The position numbers and the translations under genes are program-made. Below are positions 26,103-33,585 of a DNA stretch of 64,000 nucleotides, piece after piece. The notes under the pieces are model-generated. The model searched no databases, was not told the origin of the DNA, and saw only the letters and a list, made by a program, of their open reading frames with translations. The DNA is from Pseudomonadota bacterium (GTDB lineage: Bacteria > Pseudomonadota > Alphaproteobacteria > Rhizobiales > Rhizobiaceae), in NCBI GenBank assembly GCA_023419535.1, contig JAEZXX010000064.1:17017-81016 (forward strand). The letters are read 5' to 3'. Position 1 is the stretch's first letter. Every line of letters begins with the position of its first letter.

Positions 26103-26249
26103 CGTCAGCCTCGGATTGGTAGCGGCGACCGGCCAACCGATCCTTCGGCTTCGCCTTATCCGGCTGACATCGGACATCCCGAATGCGGACCGCTTATCAG
26201 GCGGGAGGATGTGCGCGCCGTGCCGAAGCGCCGGGCGTCCGCCTGATGA

Positions 26250-26325
26250 TGGTTGCGGGGACAGGATTCGAACCTGCGCCCTCCGGCTTATGAGACCGGC
26301 GATCTTCCCCTGATCTACGCCCGCA
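26250..26325 (-). tRNA. Phage tRNA-Met (CAT anticodon)
   Basis: 76 nt including an encoded CCA. Anticodon arm CCGGT-CTCATAA-GCCGG (anticodon CAT), T arm GCAGG-TTCGAAT-CCTGT and D stem GATC/GATC are intact. The acceptor pairs TGCGGG with CCCGCA, but the 5' side has one extra base (C at 26319) before the closing G and the TA at positions 8-9, so the stem has a bulge. Lysidine-type tRNA-Ile2 also has CAT, so Ile cannot be excluded. It sits between the early-left terminator and the late genes. Confidence 0.8.
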
Positions 26326-26330
26326 ATAGG

Positions 26331-26361
26331 AAAACCCCGCCGGGCCGAAGCCTGACGGGGT
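26331..26361 (-). terminator. Rho-independent terminator upstream of the late genes
   Basis: On the minus strand: ACCCCG ... CGGGGT stem extended by further pairs and closed by GGC-TTCG-GCC (a UUCG tetraloop), followed by TTTT. It ends six bases before the tRNA. It stops transcription coming from the leftward early genes or from a promoter in 26362-26464, so the late operon must be reached by read-through, antitermination or a promoter inside 26103-26250. Confidence 0.8.
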
Positions 26362-26371
26362 CGAATTAATT

Positions 26372-26425
26372 CCACAAATTATGTGGGTCTGACTTGCGCA
26401 CCCACAGGAAATGTGGGATAACAAA
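26372..26425 (+). promoter_or_regulatory. Promoter with two CCCACA/TGTGGG hairpin operators
   Basis: Two inverted repeats: CCACA(5 nt)TATGTGG at 26372-26387 and CCCACA(5 nt)TGTGGG at 26401-26417. Between a -35 like TTGCGC (26394-26399) and a -10 like GATAAC (17-bp spacer) lies the second palindrome, so a bound dimer would repress a rightward promoter. It would drive the 22-codon frame and the XRE gene downstream. The repeats could also form RNA hairpins. Confidence 0.5.
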
Positions 26426-26464
26426 TCACCGGGGCAATCAAGCCTCGGGGACTAGGAGCCAACC

Positions 26465-26533
26465 ATGAGCATCAAGCTCAGCTTCGAAGTCCGGTTCGGC
26501 AGATGGAAACTAGCACTTTCCATAAGCCTGTAA
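26465..26533 (+). CDS. Very short leader-like open frame
   Basis: 22 residues, MSIKLSFEVRFGRWKLALSI, ending SL. Good ribosome binding site AGGAG eight bases before the ATG. It lies between the palindromic promoter and the XRE gene; a GC-rich hairpin (GGAG ... CTCC, CGGG ... CCCG) follows at about 26539-26574. Could be a leader peptide or a genuine amphipathic mini-protein. No homolog recognised. Confidence 0.4.
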   Translation: MSIKLSFEVRFGRWKLALSISL

Positions 26534-26606
26534 GACCGGAGGGTCGGGGGCGCAAATGCTCCCGGCTCTCCGATCCCGAAGATAGTCGAACGGAGGTTAC
26601 GAGACA

Positions 26607-26867
26607 ATGACCGGACGCAACCAGCTCCACACGTACCGCCTCATTCTTCAAACGACGCAGTCCAATATGGCGCACCTCATGGGGATCGCGCTTCGCACTT
26701 ACGAAGAGCTCGAAGCCGGCCGGACAGCGATCAGAGAACTGCATCTCAACGCCGCACGTTACGCCTGCATCAAGCGCGTGATCGAAGTCGGTTCGGGCGT
26801 GGTGGCCCTTCCCCCGGACGTTGCTGCCGACCTGGACCAGATGCGTGAGGTCCTTGAGCAAAACTGA
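26607..26867 (+). CDS. Small XRE-type regulator
   Basis: 86 residues. LILQTTQSNMAHLMGIALRT, followed by YEELEAGRTAIRELHLNAARY, is a degenerate XRE helix-turn-helix: RLILQTTQ helix, MAHLMGIALRTYEELEAG recognition part. GGAGG lies ten bases before the ATG. It is oriented against the flanking leftward early and late genes and may control the palindromic promoter upstream of it. Confidence 0.7.
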   Translation: MTGRNQLHTYRLILQTTQSNMAHLMGIALRTYEELEAGRTAIRELHLNAARYACIKRVIEVGSGVVALPPDVAADLDQMREVLEQN

Positions 26868-26986
26868 AACGACGAAGGCCCGCCGAAGCGAGCCCCTGAC
26901 CGCAGTTCCCCATGATAGGAATGTATATCGCGTATCTTGGCAGAAAGGTCAATGGTCCTATCGTAGGCAGAAGCCTAGGAAATCGG

Positions 26987-27490
26987 TCAGGCCGCGCCTT
27001 TCGCCTTCATGAAACGTGCGACCTCGTCCTCAAGGCTAGACGCGAGCTTCGAGAGCCCGGCCTCCTCAATGTCGGGAAGCACTCCCTTGATCCGGGCGAC
27101 GGCCGCCAACGCTTGCCACTTGAAGAACCTAGTACAGAGGAGCGGCCAACCGCGCTCGTCCCTGAAATCGACCCCGAGGGCGCGGAGGATGTTCACCGCG
27201 TCCTCGTCCGATTTCTCGATATGGACGCCAGCCGCGATGAAGTGCTGGACCGCCTGCGGCAGATCCTCCTCCTCCACGTACTCGTCTTCGCCATCGCCAA
27301 CGTGGCGCCCGTACTCCTCCCATACTTCGTTTTCGACAGTCCCGAACGTCTTCAACGAAACGGCGTCAATGAAGTGATCGAGGTACGGCGGCGTCGGAAG
27401 ATTCGGATTGTAGAACAGCCGCACCTTCGCTTCGATGTCGGCGAAGCCGGGTAGGTCACGGATGATAATGCGCTTGCTCTTCTCAGGCAT
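26987..27490 (-). CDS. Early phage protein, unknown function
   Basis: 167 residues, acidic. Features KRIIIRDLPGFADIEAKVRL at the N-terminus and a central acidic patch (GDGEDEYVEEEDLPQAVQHF). No recognised domain. Starts within the end of the preceding gene (8-base overlap, ATGCCTGA). Last gene of the leftward early operon before the 26331 terminator, so a regulatory or late-switch role is possible but unproven. Confidence 0.6.
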   Translation of the reverse strand: MPEKSKRIIIRDLPGFADIEAKVRLFYNPNLPTPPYLDHFIDAVSLKTFGTVENEVWEEYGRHVGDGEDEYVEEEDLPQAVQHFIAAGVHIEKSDEDAVNILRALGVDFRDERGWPLLCTRFFKWQALAAVARIKGVLPDIEEAGLSKLASSLEDEVARFMKAKGAA

Positions 27491-28103
27491 AATTCATCGC
27501 CTTCGCAAGTTCGTGGAGATCGAGGTCGAGGGTGTCGGAAATCTGCCGGTCGCTCACCTGGAGCTGAGGGCGGTATGACGCGGCGATCTCCTTTGGCGTC
27601 CGACCTTCGACACAGTAACTTACCAATCGGCGCGCCATCGGGCCTCCGATTTCCTGCGTAATCCCCCGGATTCTGTCCATAGCCAGCGTGCGTGCGTCGG
27701 GCAGACCGCCAAACCCGCCGCCCCCACCAGATGCCTCGAACTTGATACCCGACGCCGAGGCCACCCCTGCCCGCTCCCAGAGGTGGGCGAAGTCCGCGCC
27801 TGCATGGTACTGCGGGTTTCCGAAGCGGCCGTAGCGCCACTCGAACGTGCCCGGTCGGCATCGAACCTTATGGGTTGCGATGGCCTGAGTTCCTGTCGTG
27901 ATCCGGCGAGCCTGGTACACGGTACCATCGGGGCCGGGCTTCTCGCCGCCCTTCACCTTCTTGGGCTTTGTGACCCGGCCCGCTTCCGCCTTCCGCTGAG
28001 ATGGCGTCCGTTTGGCGAAGGGCGCAGTTGCCACTCGTGCGCTGGCGATCACCTCCGACATCGAAGATACCGGCCGGCGATCGTTGGTGTCCGCCGCGCT
28101 CAT
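27483..28103 (-). CDS. Early phage protein, DUF6456-like region
   Basis: 206 residues. N-terminal 70 are basic and unstructured (TKPKKVKGGEKPGPDG). The core FEWRYGRFGNPQYHAGADFAHLW, with DRIRGITQEIGGPMARRLV and SYCVEGRTPKEIAASY, then DLHELAKAMNYA, resembles the DUF6456-type domain of alphaproteobacterial regulators, a probable helix-turn-helix. Overlaps both neighbours. It could be a transcriptional or replication regulator; function not known. Confidence 0.5.
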   Translation of the reverse strand: MSAADTNDRRPVSSMSEVIASARVATAPFAKRTPSQRKAEAGRVTKPKKVKGGEKPGPDGTVYQARRITTGTQAIATHKVRCRPGTFEWRYGRFGNPQYHAGADFAHLWERAGVASASGIKFEASGGGGGFGGLPDARTLAMDRIRGITQEIGGPMARRLVSYCVEGRTPKEIAASYRPQLQVSDRQISDTLDLDLHELAKAMNYA

Positions 28104-28441
28104 CGGCCACTCTCCTTCATTCGTTCGGCTGCCCGCTGCATCTCCGTCAGCACCTTGAGCGCCAGCGCCGTGTCGGATCGCGCATCGACATGCTCCATGG
28201 TGAGATCCTGAACATCGAAATGCTGGCTAATCGTAGTCGGCGGGCGCTTGTAGATCGCCAAGGCGATCAGTCCCGAAGAGAAGACGATGGACCCGAACTC
28301 CGGGGCTACCGAGATCAGGCGCAGCGTCACCAGAATGACTGCTACGCCCATCGTGACTGGCACCAATTCCATGAACCCTCGAAAGATAATCTCCGCCAAC
28401 TTCAGCGCCAGGCGTTTCGCCCGTTGTGCCGTCTCGCTCAT
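28100..28441 (-). CDS. Small membrane protein, two predicted helices
   Basis: 113 residues. Membrane helices about 20-42 (FMELVPVTMGVAVILVTLRL) and 48-64 (FGSIVFSSGLIALAIY), then a cytoplasmic helical tail. Linked by ATGA overlaps to genes on both sides. Could be superinfection exclusion or replication-anchoring, but there is no direct support. Confidence 0.6.
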   Translation of the reverse strand: MSETAQRAKRLALKLAEIIFRGFMELVPVTMGVAVILVTLRLISVAPEFGSIVFSSGLIALAIYKRPPTTISQHFDVQDLTMEHVDARSDTALALKVLTEMQRAAERMKESGR

Positions 28442-29121
28442 GGTCTTCCCCTCGTAAAAATGAACCCGTCGCCGCGCGGCACGACGCGGCCTTGCCGCTT
28501 CTTCGTCATAAGAACGGTTCGTTCCGCCGAGCCCTGTGGTGACGCCATGATGAGCGCATCCATGTGCGCGTCGTACTCAGTCCCAGGCACCTCGATCGGC
28601 ATGGCGATGATGGTGACGCCAGACGGGCGCGGCCTCGGGTCGTATCCGGTCTGCTCCGCGCTCACTCGCTCGGCATCAGCGCGCGTCAGACCCTCGTCGA
28701 ACTCGAGGATGGCCGCCCGTTCTTCGAAAGCCTCCCGACGATCCCGGAGATTGGACACTTTGGACAATTCGGCAGGAGACTGTCCAAAGCTGTCCAACTC
28801 CATCCCATTGTTTTCAGAGGCATTGGACGAATTGGACAGTTTGGACACTTCATTGAGTGCCCTCGCGCGCTCGCCTGTTTCTAGAAGGGGGTCTGGGGGG
28901 AATTCGATGTCGGACGATCGATCCCGAGTACGGAAATTTTCGTCAGCCTTCGAAAACTGTCCAAACTGTCCAATTCGTCCAAACGCTTCGTTTTCAACGA
29001 CTTGGCCTTGGACACTTTGTTCCAAACTGTCCAAACTGTCCAAAATCTGAGCCGCGTCCGCTGCCTCTGGGCGGAACCGACGCGCCATCTCTCCAAGGTC
29101 GGCGAACAGATCGTCAGTCAC
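28438..29121 (-). CDS. Iteron-bearing gene next to the primase (candidate replication initiator or origin gene)
   Basis: 227 residues from a GTG at 29121, overlapping the primase stop by 8 bases. Residues 26-130 look low complexity (LDSLDSLEQS, GRIGQFGQF, LSNSSNA, LDSFGQS), and these repeats result from TTGGACA motifs in the DNA. The C-terminal part (EFDEGLTRADAERVSAEQTG) resembles a small helical region seen after helicase-loader-like or primase-associated proteins. Lambda O-like logic, with the origin inside the gene of the initiator, is plausible; no initiator fold is evident. Confidence 0.6.
   Translation of the reverse strand: MTDDLFADLGEMARRFRPEAADAAQILDSLDSLEQSVQGQVVENEAFGRIGQFGQFSKADENFRTRDRSSDIEFPPDPLLETGERARALNEVSKLSNSSNASENNGMELDSFGQSPAELSKVSNLRDRREAFEERAAILEFDEGLTRADAERVSAEQTGYDPRPRPSGVTIIAMPIEVPGTEYDAHMDALIMASPQGSAERTVLMTKKRQGRVVPRGDGFIFTRGRP
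28751..29043. repeat. Iteron array, TTGGACA/TGTCCAA
   Basis: Ten exact copies of TTGGACA (either strand) plus three near copies within 293 bp, in clusters: 28751, 28760; 28781, 28791; 28823 (variant), 28832, 28841; 28958, 28967, 28976 (variant); 29008, 29019 (variant), 29028, 29037. Within clusters the spacing is mostly exactly 9 bp, and cluster orientation alternates. The motif is read in all three frames of the gene, so it is conserved as DNA. Probable initiator binding sites. Confidence 0.75.
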
Positions 29122-32092
29122 GATCGCGCCCTCCCTGGATCACTGGATAAGCCGAGAGATCGCGTTGCGAATTCGAGCGACCAAAAGCTGATCGTTTGAG
29201 CGCATAGGCGCCGACGTCGCCGATCTTCGGAACGTACGTGACGTAGGGCCGGGTGCCCTTACGCCTCGCGATGAAATCCTCCGCCTCCAGCGCCGCGACG
29301 ATCTCCTGCTGCTTCAACGCACCGCCGGCGGCGTCTCGAAGTCTGTCCTTCGGAATGTAGACCGCGTCCGCGTCGTACCAGCCGACCGCGATCTGATTGC
29401 CGACGTTGTTCTCGACATCGCGGATCGTCACGCCCCAACGCTCGAGAATCCACAGACGCAAGTTCGCGATCGCCTGTGCCGATGGGTCGAGCACCTTTGC
29501 ATCTGAAGAAGACTGGAACCGGCTCCAAGCCCATGAGACGGCGCGGGACAGATCGACGTCACCGGGGAGCAGCGCGGCACGTTGCGCCAGCCTCCCGGCA
29601 GTCACGAGGATGGCGAACGGCATCGCCGCTCGGATCAGCGCACTATCGGCCCCCTCCCCTCCAGCGATGGCGATGGCGGTGGTCCCTACTGCCGCGCGCA
29701 GCTCGTCCGCCTTCAGGTGCAGTCCTTCGCCGATCAGGAATTCGACGAACGCCGGCCCGGCGTGGCCGTAGTGACGCTGGACCTCTTCGATGCGCCCCAT
29801 GGTTCCGCGGTCGACGTCGCGGTTGATGCCGCTGACGTCTACGTCCGGGATGCGAACGGCCATACCCGCCATGAAGGTTTCGCCGTCCGACTCCACCTTC
29901 TCCTGCAGCGAACATTCCGCCGACATAATCGTGAAGGTCTGCCAGCGAAACGCCTCGCGCGCCGAGGCATCGGCTTTCATCCTCTGCTTTCCGACGCCGC
30001 CCGCGATCATGTAGATCATCTTGGCGACCTCCTTCCCGGAGACGTGCGCCATTTCGTCGATCGACAGGATCGTGCCGTTCGCCTGATGGCTGAAGGTCTC
30101 GATGCCGTTGGCGGTGGCCTTCGCCGAGCGAAAGAAGCCGTTCTTCGTCGTATCCGGGACGGTCCAGGCGGAAACCGCGAGCTTTTGCGCCGTTGATTTG
30201 CCGCTAGAGGATCGACCGGACAGGTTGATGCCGCAGGTGTCGAGCCCGGTTAGCGCGATCAGTGGACCAGCGAAGCCGGCCATGACGCCAAGCGTCCAAT
30301 GTGGGCACTCCATCTGCGCGAGAGCGGCCGCGACAGCGTCCTTCCAGCCTTTTAGCGATCCGCCTTTTGCGATTGCCGCCGGCAGACGTGACGTCGTCCC
30401 CAACTCCACCGACCGGCCTGACGTGTTTCCGACCACCGAACCGCTGGGAACGACGAAGAAGGGCTCTTCCCCGGGCTCGAGACTATGCCACGAGGGTCGG
30501 GCGACGAGCGTGATCTCATGCTCGGGATCGGCAGCCTTGAGGATCGCGACGGCAACGGCTTCGCCATCGCCTTCGGTCCGCAAGCCGTTTTCGAAGAGCA
30601 TCGACTTGATCTCGGCGCCGCTCATCTTCGCAAGTGCGCTACGGGCAACATCGAGCTCGCGCGGACGACCGTTCATGTCCTGAACGACGATCCGCAGGCT
30701 GTACCCGTCCCCTTGGTCCGCGTGTCGCAGACGGGCCGTGACGCCAACCGGAGTCATCACCGGCAGCACGATCTCTTCGCTCGGCTTGCCACCAGGGAAC
30801 GTCCGGACCTTCACCTCGTGGACCATGACGCGATCTTTGGCGTCGTGGGCGTAGTAGAGGGTCCGGGCCTGCATCTGCGGCAGCGGGTAGACCTGCTGCG
30901 CTTCGGCGATTTCGGCTTCCCGGTCCGCAGACTGTCGCCACTCCTCCAACTCGTTCTTCGTTGGGCGGAAGTCGTCAGCTTGCTCAAGGACGCCGCGCCG
31001 CACCGTCGCGATATCGGTTTCGAGAAGGGTATCGAGCCAGTCGGTCGACTGGCCCGGCTCCCCTGGCAGCGCAACCTTCACCGCCACGGCCTTCAGCAGA
31101 CGCATGCCAAGTTTCCGTGCCGCCTGTTCGCCGCGTTGGGAACCCGGCTTCCCTCGCTTCTCGGCATCGTCGCGGTCGGCCGCGACCGTGATCATCTTCG
31201 TCGCCGGCCATGGGCGAAACGCTTCGACGCCCACCGCAGAGATGGCGGCGGCCACTGAAATCGACTTGGCCTCCACCTCGCTTCGAAGAGCATGCGCGAT
31301 TGCTGCGGCAGTCTCGATGCCCTCGGCAACAATCAGGTGGGACGCGACGGCCGGGTCTCCCCAGAAGACCGATCGACCGGCAGTGTTGTCGCCTTCCGTG
31401 ACCTTTGCCGCCTTCTTCACTGGACGAGGCCGACCGTCGAGCGAGCCGAGATCAGCCTTGCCCCGCCCGTTCGGCGCCACGAAGATCCGATGCGCGTGCT
31501 TCCTCCGGTCACAGTCGATGGCGAGGAATGCCACCGCGGGGAAAATGCCGAATAGCTTCAGCTTTCCATTCCGCGTCTTAGGCGGATCCCATATGGCGTT
31601 GTGCGTGATCCCTCGCACTGGCGTCGACGGAAGCAAAACGTCGACGTCGTCGATGCCGAGACGGAAGGCCAGGTAGTTCGCGACGAGGGCGTCATCGCGG
31701 AAGTCCGCCTTCACGCCCATCAACCCTTCAGGGGTAGTCTTCAGGAAGCGGTTGTCGACATCCTTCTCGCCCCCGCCCCGCGTCCTGATCAGGTCGGACC
31801 GGCCAATCATCTCGGCGACACGCAATTTCGCGCCTTCGAGATCGACCGCCTCGCACTTCATGACGACGTCGAGGATCCCGGCGCTCGTCAGGCACGTGCA
31901 GCGCGCTCTTCGCTTTTGATCGTCCCATCGCCAGTCATTTGCCCCGCCATGGTCCGGGTAAGGACAGTCGATATGCCCCTTTCCCCGCGCGGTTCGAAAC
32001 GGGATGCCGAGAGCGTCAAGGACGTCTTCCTCTCGCCCCTCCACCGCGAGCCGAATTTCCGCTGTGCGGACAAACTGATCCGACGACGTCAT
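29114..32092 (-). CDS. Toprim primase fused to DUF927 helicase-like domain
   Basis: 992 residues from the ATG at 32092, which overlaps the Cro-like stop (ATGA). Order: zinc-binding CPYPDHGG ... RCTCL (about 43-70); Toprim with HLIVAEGIETAAAI (Glu near 255) and MITVAADRDDAEK (near 304); DUF927 ATPase with Walker A SGRSSSGKST (near 630) and Walker B TILSIDEMAH (near 677). Primase-helicase for phage replication, acting at the neighbouring iteron origin. Extra N-terminal 101 codons in the frame lie across the cro/operator region and are rejected. Confidence 0.92.
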   Translation of the reverse strand: MTSSDQFVRTAEIRLAVEGREEDVLDALGIPFRTARGKGHIDCPYPDHGGANDWRWDDQKRRARCTCLTSAGILDVVMKCEAVDLEGAKLRVAEMIGRSDLIRTRGGGEKDVDNRFLKTTPEGLMGVKADFRDDALVANYLAFRLGIDDVDVLLPSTPVRGITHNAIWDPPKTRNGKLKLFGIFPAVAFLAIDCDRRKHAHRIFVAPNGRGKADLGSLDGRPRPVKKAAKVTEGDNTAGRSVFWGDPAVASHLIVAEGIETAAAIAHALRSEVEAKSISVAAAISAVGVEAFRPWPATKMITVAADRDDAEKRGKPGSQRGEQAARKLGMRLLKAVAVKVALPGEPGQSTDWLDTLLETDIATVRRGVLEQADDFRPTKNELEEWRQSADREAEIAEAQQVYPLPQMQARTLYYAHDAKDRVMVHEVKVRTFPGGKPSEEIVLPVMTPVGVTARLRHADQGDGYSLRIVVQDMNGRPRELDVARSALAKMSGAEIKSMLFENGLRTEGDGEAVAVAILKAADPEHEITLVARPSWHSLEPGEEPFFVVPSGSVVGNTSGRSVELGTTSRLPAAIAKGGSLKGWKDAVAAALAQMECPHWTLGVMAGFAGPLIALTGLDTCGINLSGRSSSGKSTAQKLAVSAWTVPDTTKNGFFRSAKATANGIETFSHQANGTILSIDEMAHVSGKEVAKMIYMIAGGVGKQRMKADASAREAFRWQTFTIMSAECSLQEKVESDGETFMAGMAVRIPDVDVSGINRDVDRGTMGRIEEVQRHYGHAGPAFVEFLIGEGLHLKADELRAAVGTTAIAIAGGEGADSALIRAAMPFAILVTAGRLAQRAALLPGDVDLSRAVSWAWSRFQSSSDAKVLDPSAQAIANLRLWILERWGVTIRDVENNVGNQIAVGWYDADAVYIPKDRLRDAAGGALKQQEIVAALEAEDFIARRKGTRPYVTYVPKIGDVGAYALKRSAFGRSNSQRDLSAYPVIQGGRDRD

Positions 32093-32355
32093 GCCGCGCT
32101 CGCGTGAGGCACCATGTCGATCTGCGAGGGAACGGGGGAAGGGCTGAAGAGATCGGGACGAAGGGTCCAGCGCGGGACGCGCCCCTTCGTCGCTTTCTCG
32201 ATGTCGATCGCCAGCTCGGCGTGGATCGGGTTCTTGCTGTTCAGCACGCGCGAGATGGTCTGCTGCGACCAGCGCGGGAGTGCCTTCGCAAGCTTTTTCT
32301 GCGATCCGAAGCACTCGATCGCAGCGCGGATGCCAGGGTGCTGAAAAGTGTCCAT
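32089..32355 (-). CDS. Cro-like (YdaS-type) repressor
   Basis: 88 residues. FGSQKKLAKALPRWSQQTIS, then RVLNSKNPIHAELAIDIEKAT, is the YdaS/Cro helix-turn-helix; the sequence GRVPRWTLRPDLF follows. Divergent from the CI-like repressor with a palindromic operator between. Starts the leftward early operon: cro, primase, iteron gene and three small genes. Confidence 0.88.
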   Translation of the reverse strand: MDTFQHPGIRAAIECFGSQKKLAKALPRWSQQTISRVLNSKNPIHAELAIDIEKATKGRVPRWTLRPDLFSPSPVPSQIDMVPHASAA

Positions 32356-32365
32356 GGCTGGTCAT

Positions 32366-32390
32366 AACCCGTAAACGGGTTGCGTGCAAC
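32366..32390. promoter_or_regulatory. Immunity operator: two overlapping palindromes
   Basis: AACCCGTAAACGGGTT (32366-32381) is a perfect 7+7 palindrome with a 2-bp centre; it overlaps GTTGCGTGCAAC (32379-32390), 5+5 palindrome. Both lie between the divergent cro and cI starts (32355 and 32430), the expected place for repressor binding. ACGGGTT half-sites recur at 33501 and, one base changed, at 33524 near the rightward early promoter. Confidence 0.75.
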
Positions 32391-32429
32391 AACACTGGCG
32401 CAGCAACTCGCTAGGGAGTAATTGAAGCC

Positions 32430-33134
32430 ATGACCACCGACAAAGACTTCGGCCAACGCATCCGCGTTCGACGCCGCGAACTCAATCTCAGCCAAGCGCA
32501 GTTGGCGGAGCGGGTTGGCGTGTCACAGCAGACCGTGAACCGCATCGAGAACGGCCAGGTGGGCGCCTCTAGGTGGCTGAAGCCCCTGCTCGATGTCCTC
32601 GGGATGGACGCGCCGGACGACAAGGTCGCCCTACTGAGCCCTCTGCCTTCTACTACGCCGAAGCCGAATGCATCGCCGCCGGCTCCGGTGTCATGGAGCG
32701 GCGACCGCCTGCCTATGATGGGCCAGGTGGCCGGCGGAGACGACGGGCGCTTCATACTGAACGGCCAGAAGATCATGGACGTTCTCGCGCCACCGCAGCT
32801 CGTCGGCGTGCCTGGCGCCTACGGCGTTTTCGTACATGGAACGTCTATGTTTCCGCGGTACGAACCGGGCGAAGCCGTCTTCGTGAACCCTCATATTCCG
32901 GTGCGAACCTCGAACTACGTCGTGGCTCAGATAGCTGGCGACAACGAGGCTGACGACGCCGCCGGGTACGTGAAAAGGTTCATTTCAATGAACTCGAACG
33001 AGCTCGTCCTAGAGCAGATCGAGCCCCGCGAAGATGTTCCGGAAAACGCGCCCCAAGACGAGCGCTTCCGGCTGCGCTTCCCGCGCGAGAAGGTGATCGC
33101 CGTTCATCGCATCATCGCAAGCGGCGAAGTCTAG
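32430..33134 (+). CDS. CI/LexA-type phage repressor
   Basis: 234 residues. XRE helix-turn-helix at 10-50 (ELNLSQAQLAERVGVSQQTV), linker, S24 peptidase domain. Self-cleavage site Ala101-Gly102 in GQVAGG, catalytic Ser139 in VHGTSMFPRY and Lys182 in YVKRF. Maintains lysogeny and is expected to be inactivated by RecA after DNA damage, so the prophage should be SOS-inducible. Divergent from cro; the operator palindromes lie between. Confidence 0.93.
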   Translation: MTTDKDFGQRIRVRRRELNLSQAQLAERVGVSQQTVNRIENGQVGASRWLKPLLDVLGMDAPDDKVALLSPLPSTTPKPNASPPAPVSWSGDRLPMMGQVAGGDDGRFILNGQKIMDVLAPPQLVGVPGAYGVFVHGTSMFPRYEPGEAVFVNPHIPVRTSNYVVAQIAGDNEADDAAGYVKRFISMNSNELVLEQIEPREDVPENAPQDERFRLRFPREKVIAVHRIIASGEV

Positions 33135-33390
33135 AGAACCTTTCGCGCACCCGATCCGCCTCGTCGGAGCGCCAAATCAACGCGCACCGAACCCCGGCCG
33201 GGTCCCGGCCCACCGCACCGCACCGCGTACAGCGCAGACCCGCAACGAACCCTGATGCCGATCGTCCTTCTACGATGGCCGGCGCCGGGAAAAGCATCGC
33301 GGTATGACCGCAGCGCGAGCATGATACCGCTGCCGAACTGATCTCTTCGGCGGGTCGATCAGCCATCGTGTGCACAGCGCCAGCGTTCAT
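33112..33390 (-). CDS. Small zinc-ribbon protein
   Basis: 92 residues from the ATG at 33390 (GAGGGAAC just upstream). Two Cys pairs, CSRCGH and CTRCGA, form a zinc ribbon. It is convergent with the repressor gene (23-base overlap) and divergent from the rightward early operon, so it may be made in the lysogen. Function unknown. Confidence 0.65.
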   Translation of the reverse strand: MNAGAVHTMADRPAEEISSAAVSCSRCGHTAMLFPAPAIVEGRSASGFVAGLRCTRCGAVGRDPAGVRCALIWRSDEADRVRERFSRLRRLR

Positions 33391-33500
33391 CTGTTCCCTC
33401 TTCGTTCTCCCTATGGATTCCTCGCCGATGACGGGAAGTCGAATCATTTCTGCTGCCCGCCCCGCGAATTCTCGCGCCAACACGCTGGCGTAACACTTTC

Positions 33501-33534
33501 ACGGGTTGACTGACGACACTTACGCGGGTTAACT
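33501..33534 (+). promoter_or_regulatory. Rightward early promoter with repressor half-sites
   Basis: -35 TTGACT (33506-33511), 17-bp spacer, -10-like TTAACT (33529-33534; matches the consensus at 3 of 6). ACGGGTT at 33501-33507 overlaps the -35 and GCGGGTT at 33524-33530 touches the -10. These match the half-site of the immunity operator, so the CI-like protein probably represses the operon 33586-40374 from here. Confidence 0.55.
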
Positions 33535-33585
33535 CGCCTTAACGGTTCGACACGAGACCGCGATTCAGCCCCGTGAGGTCACTCA

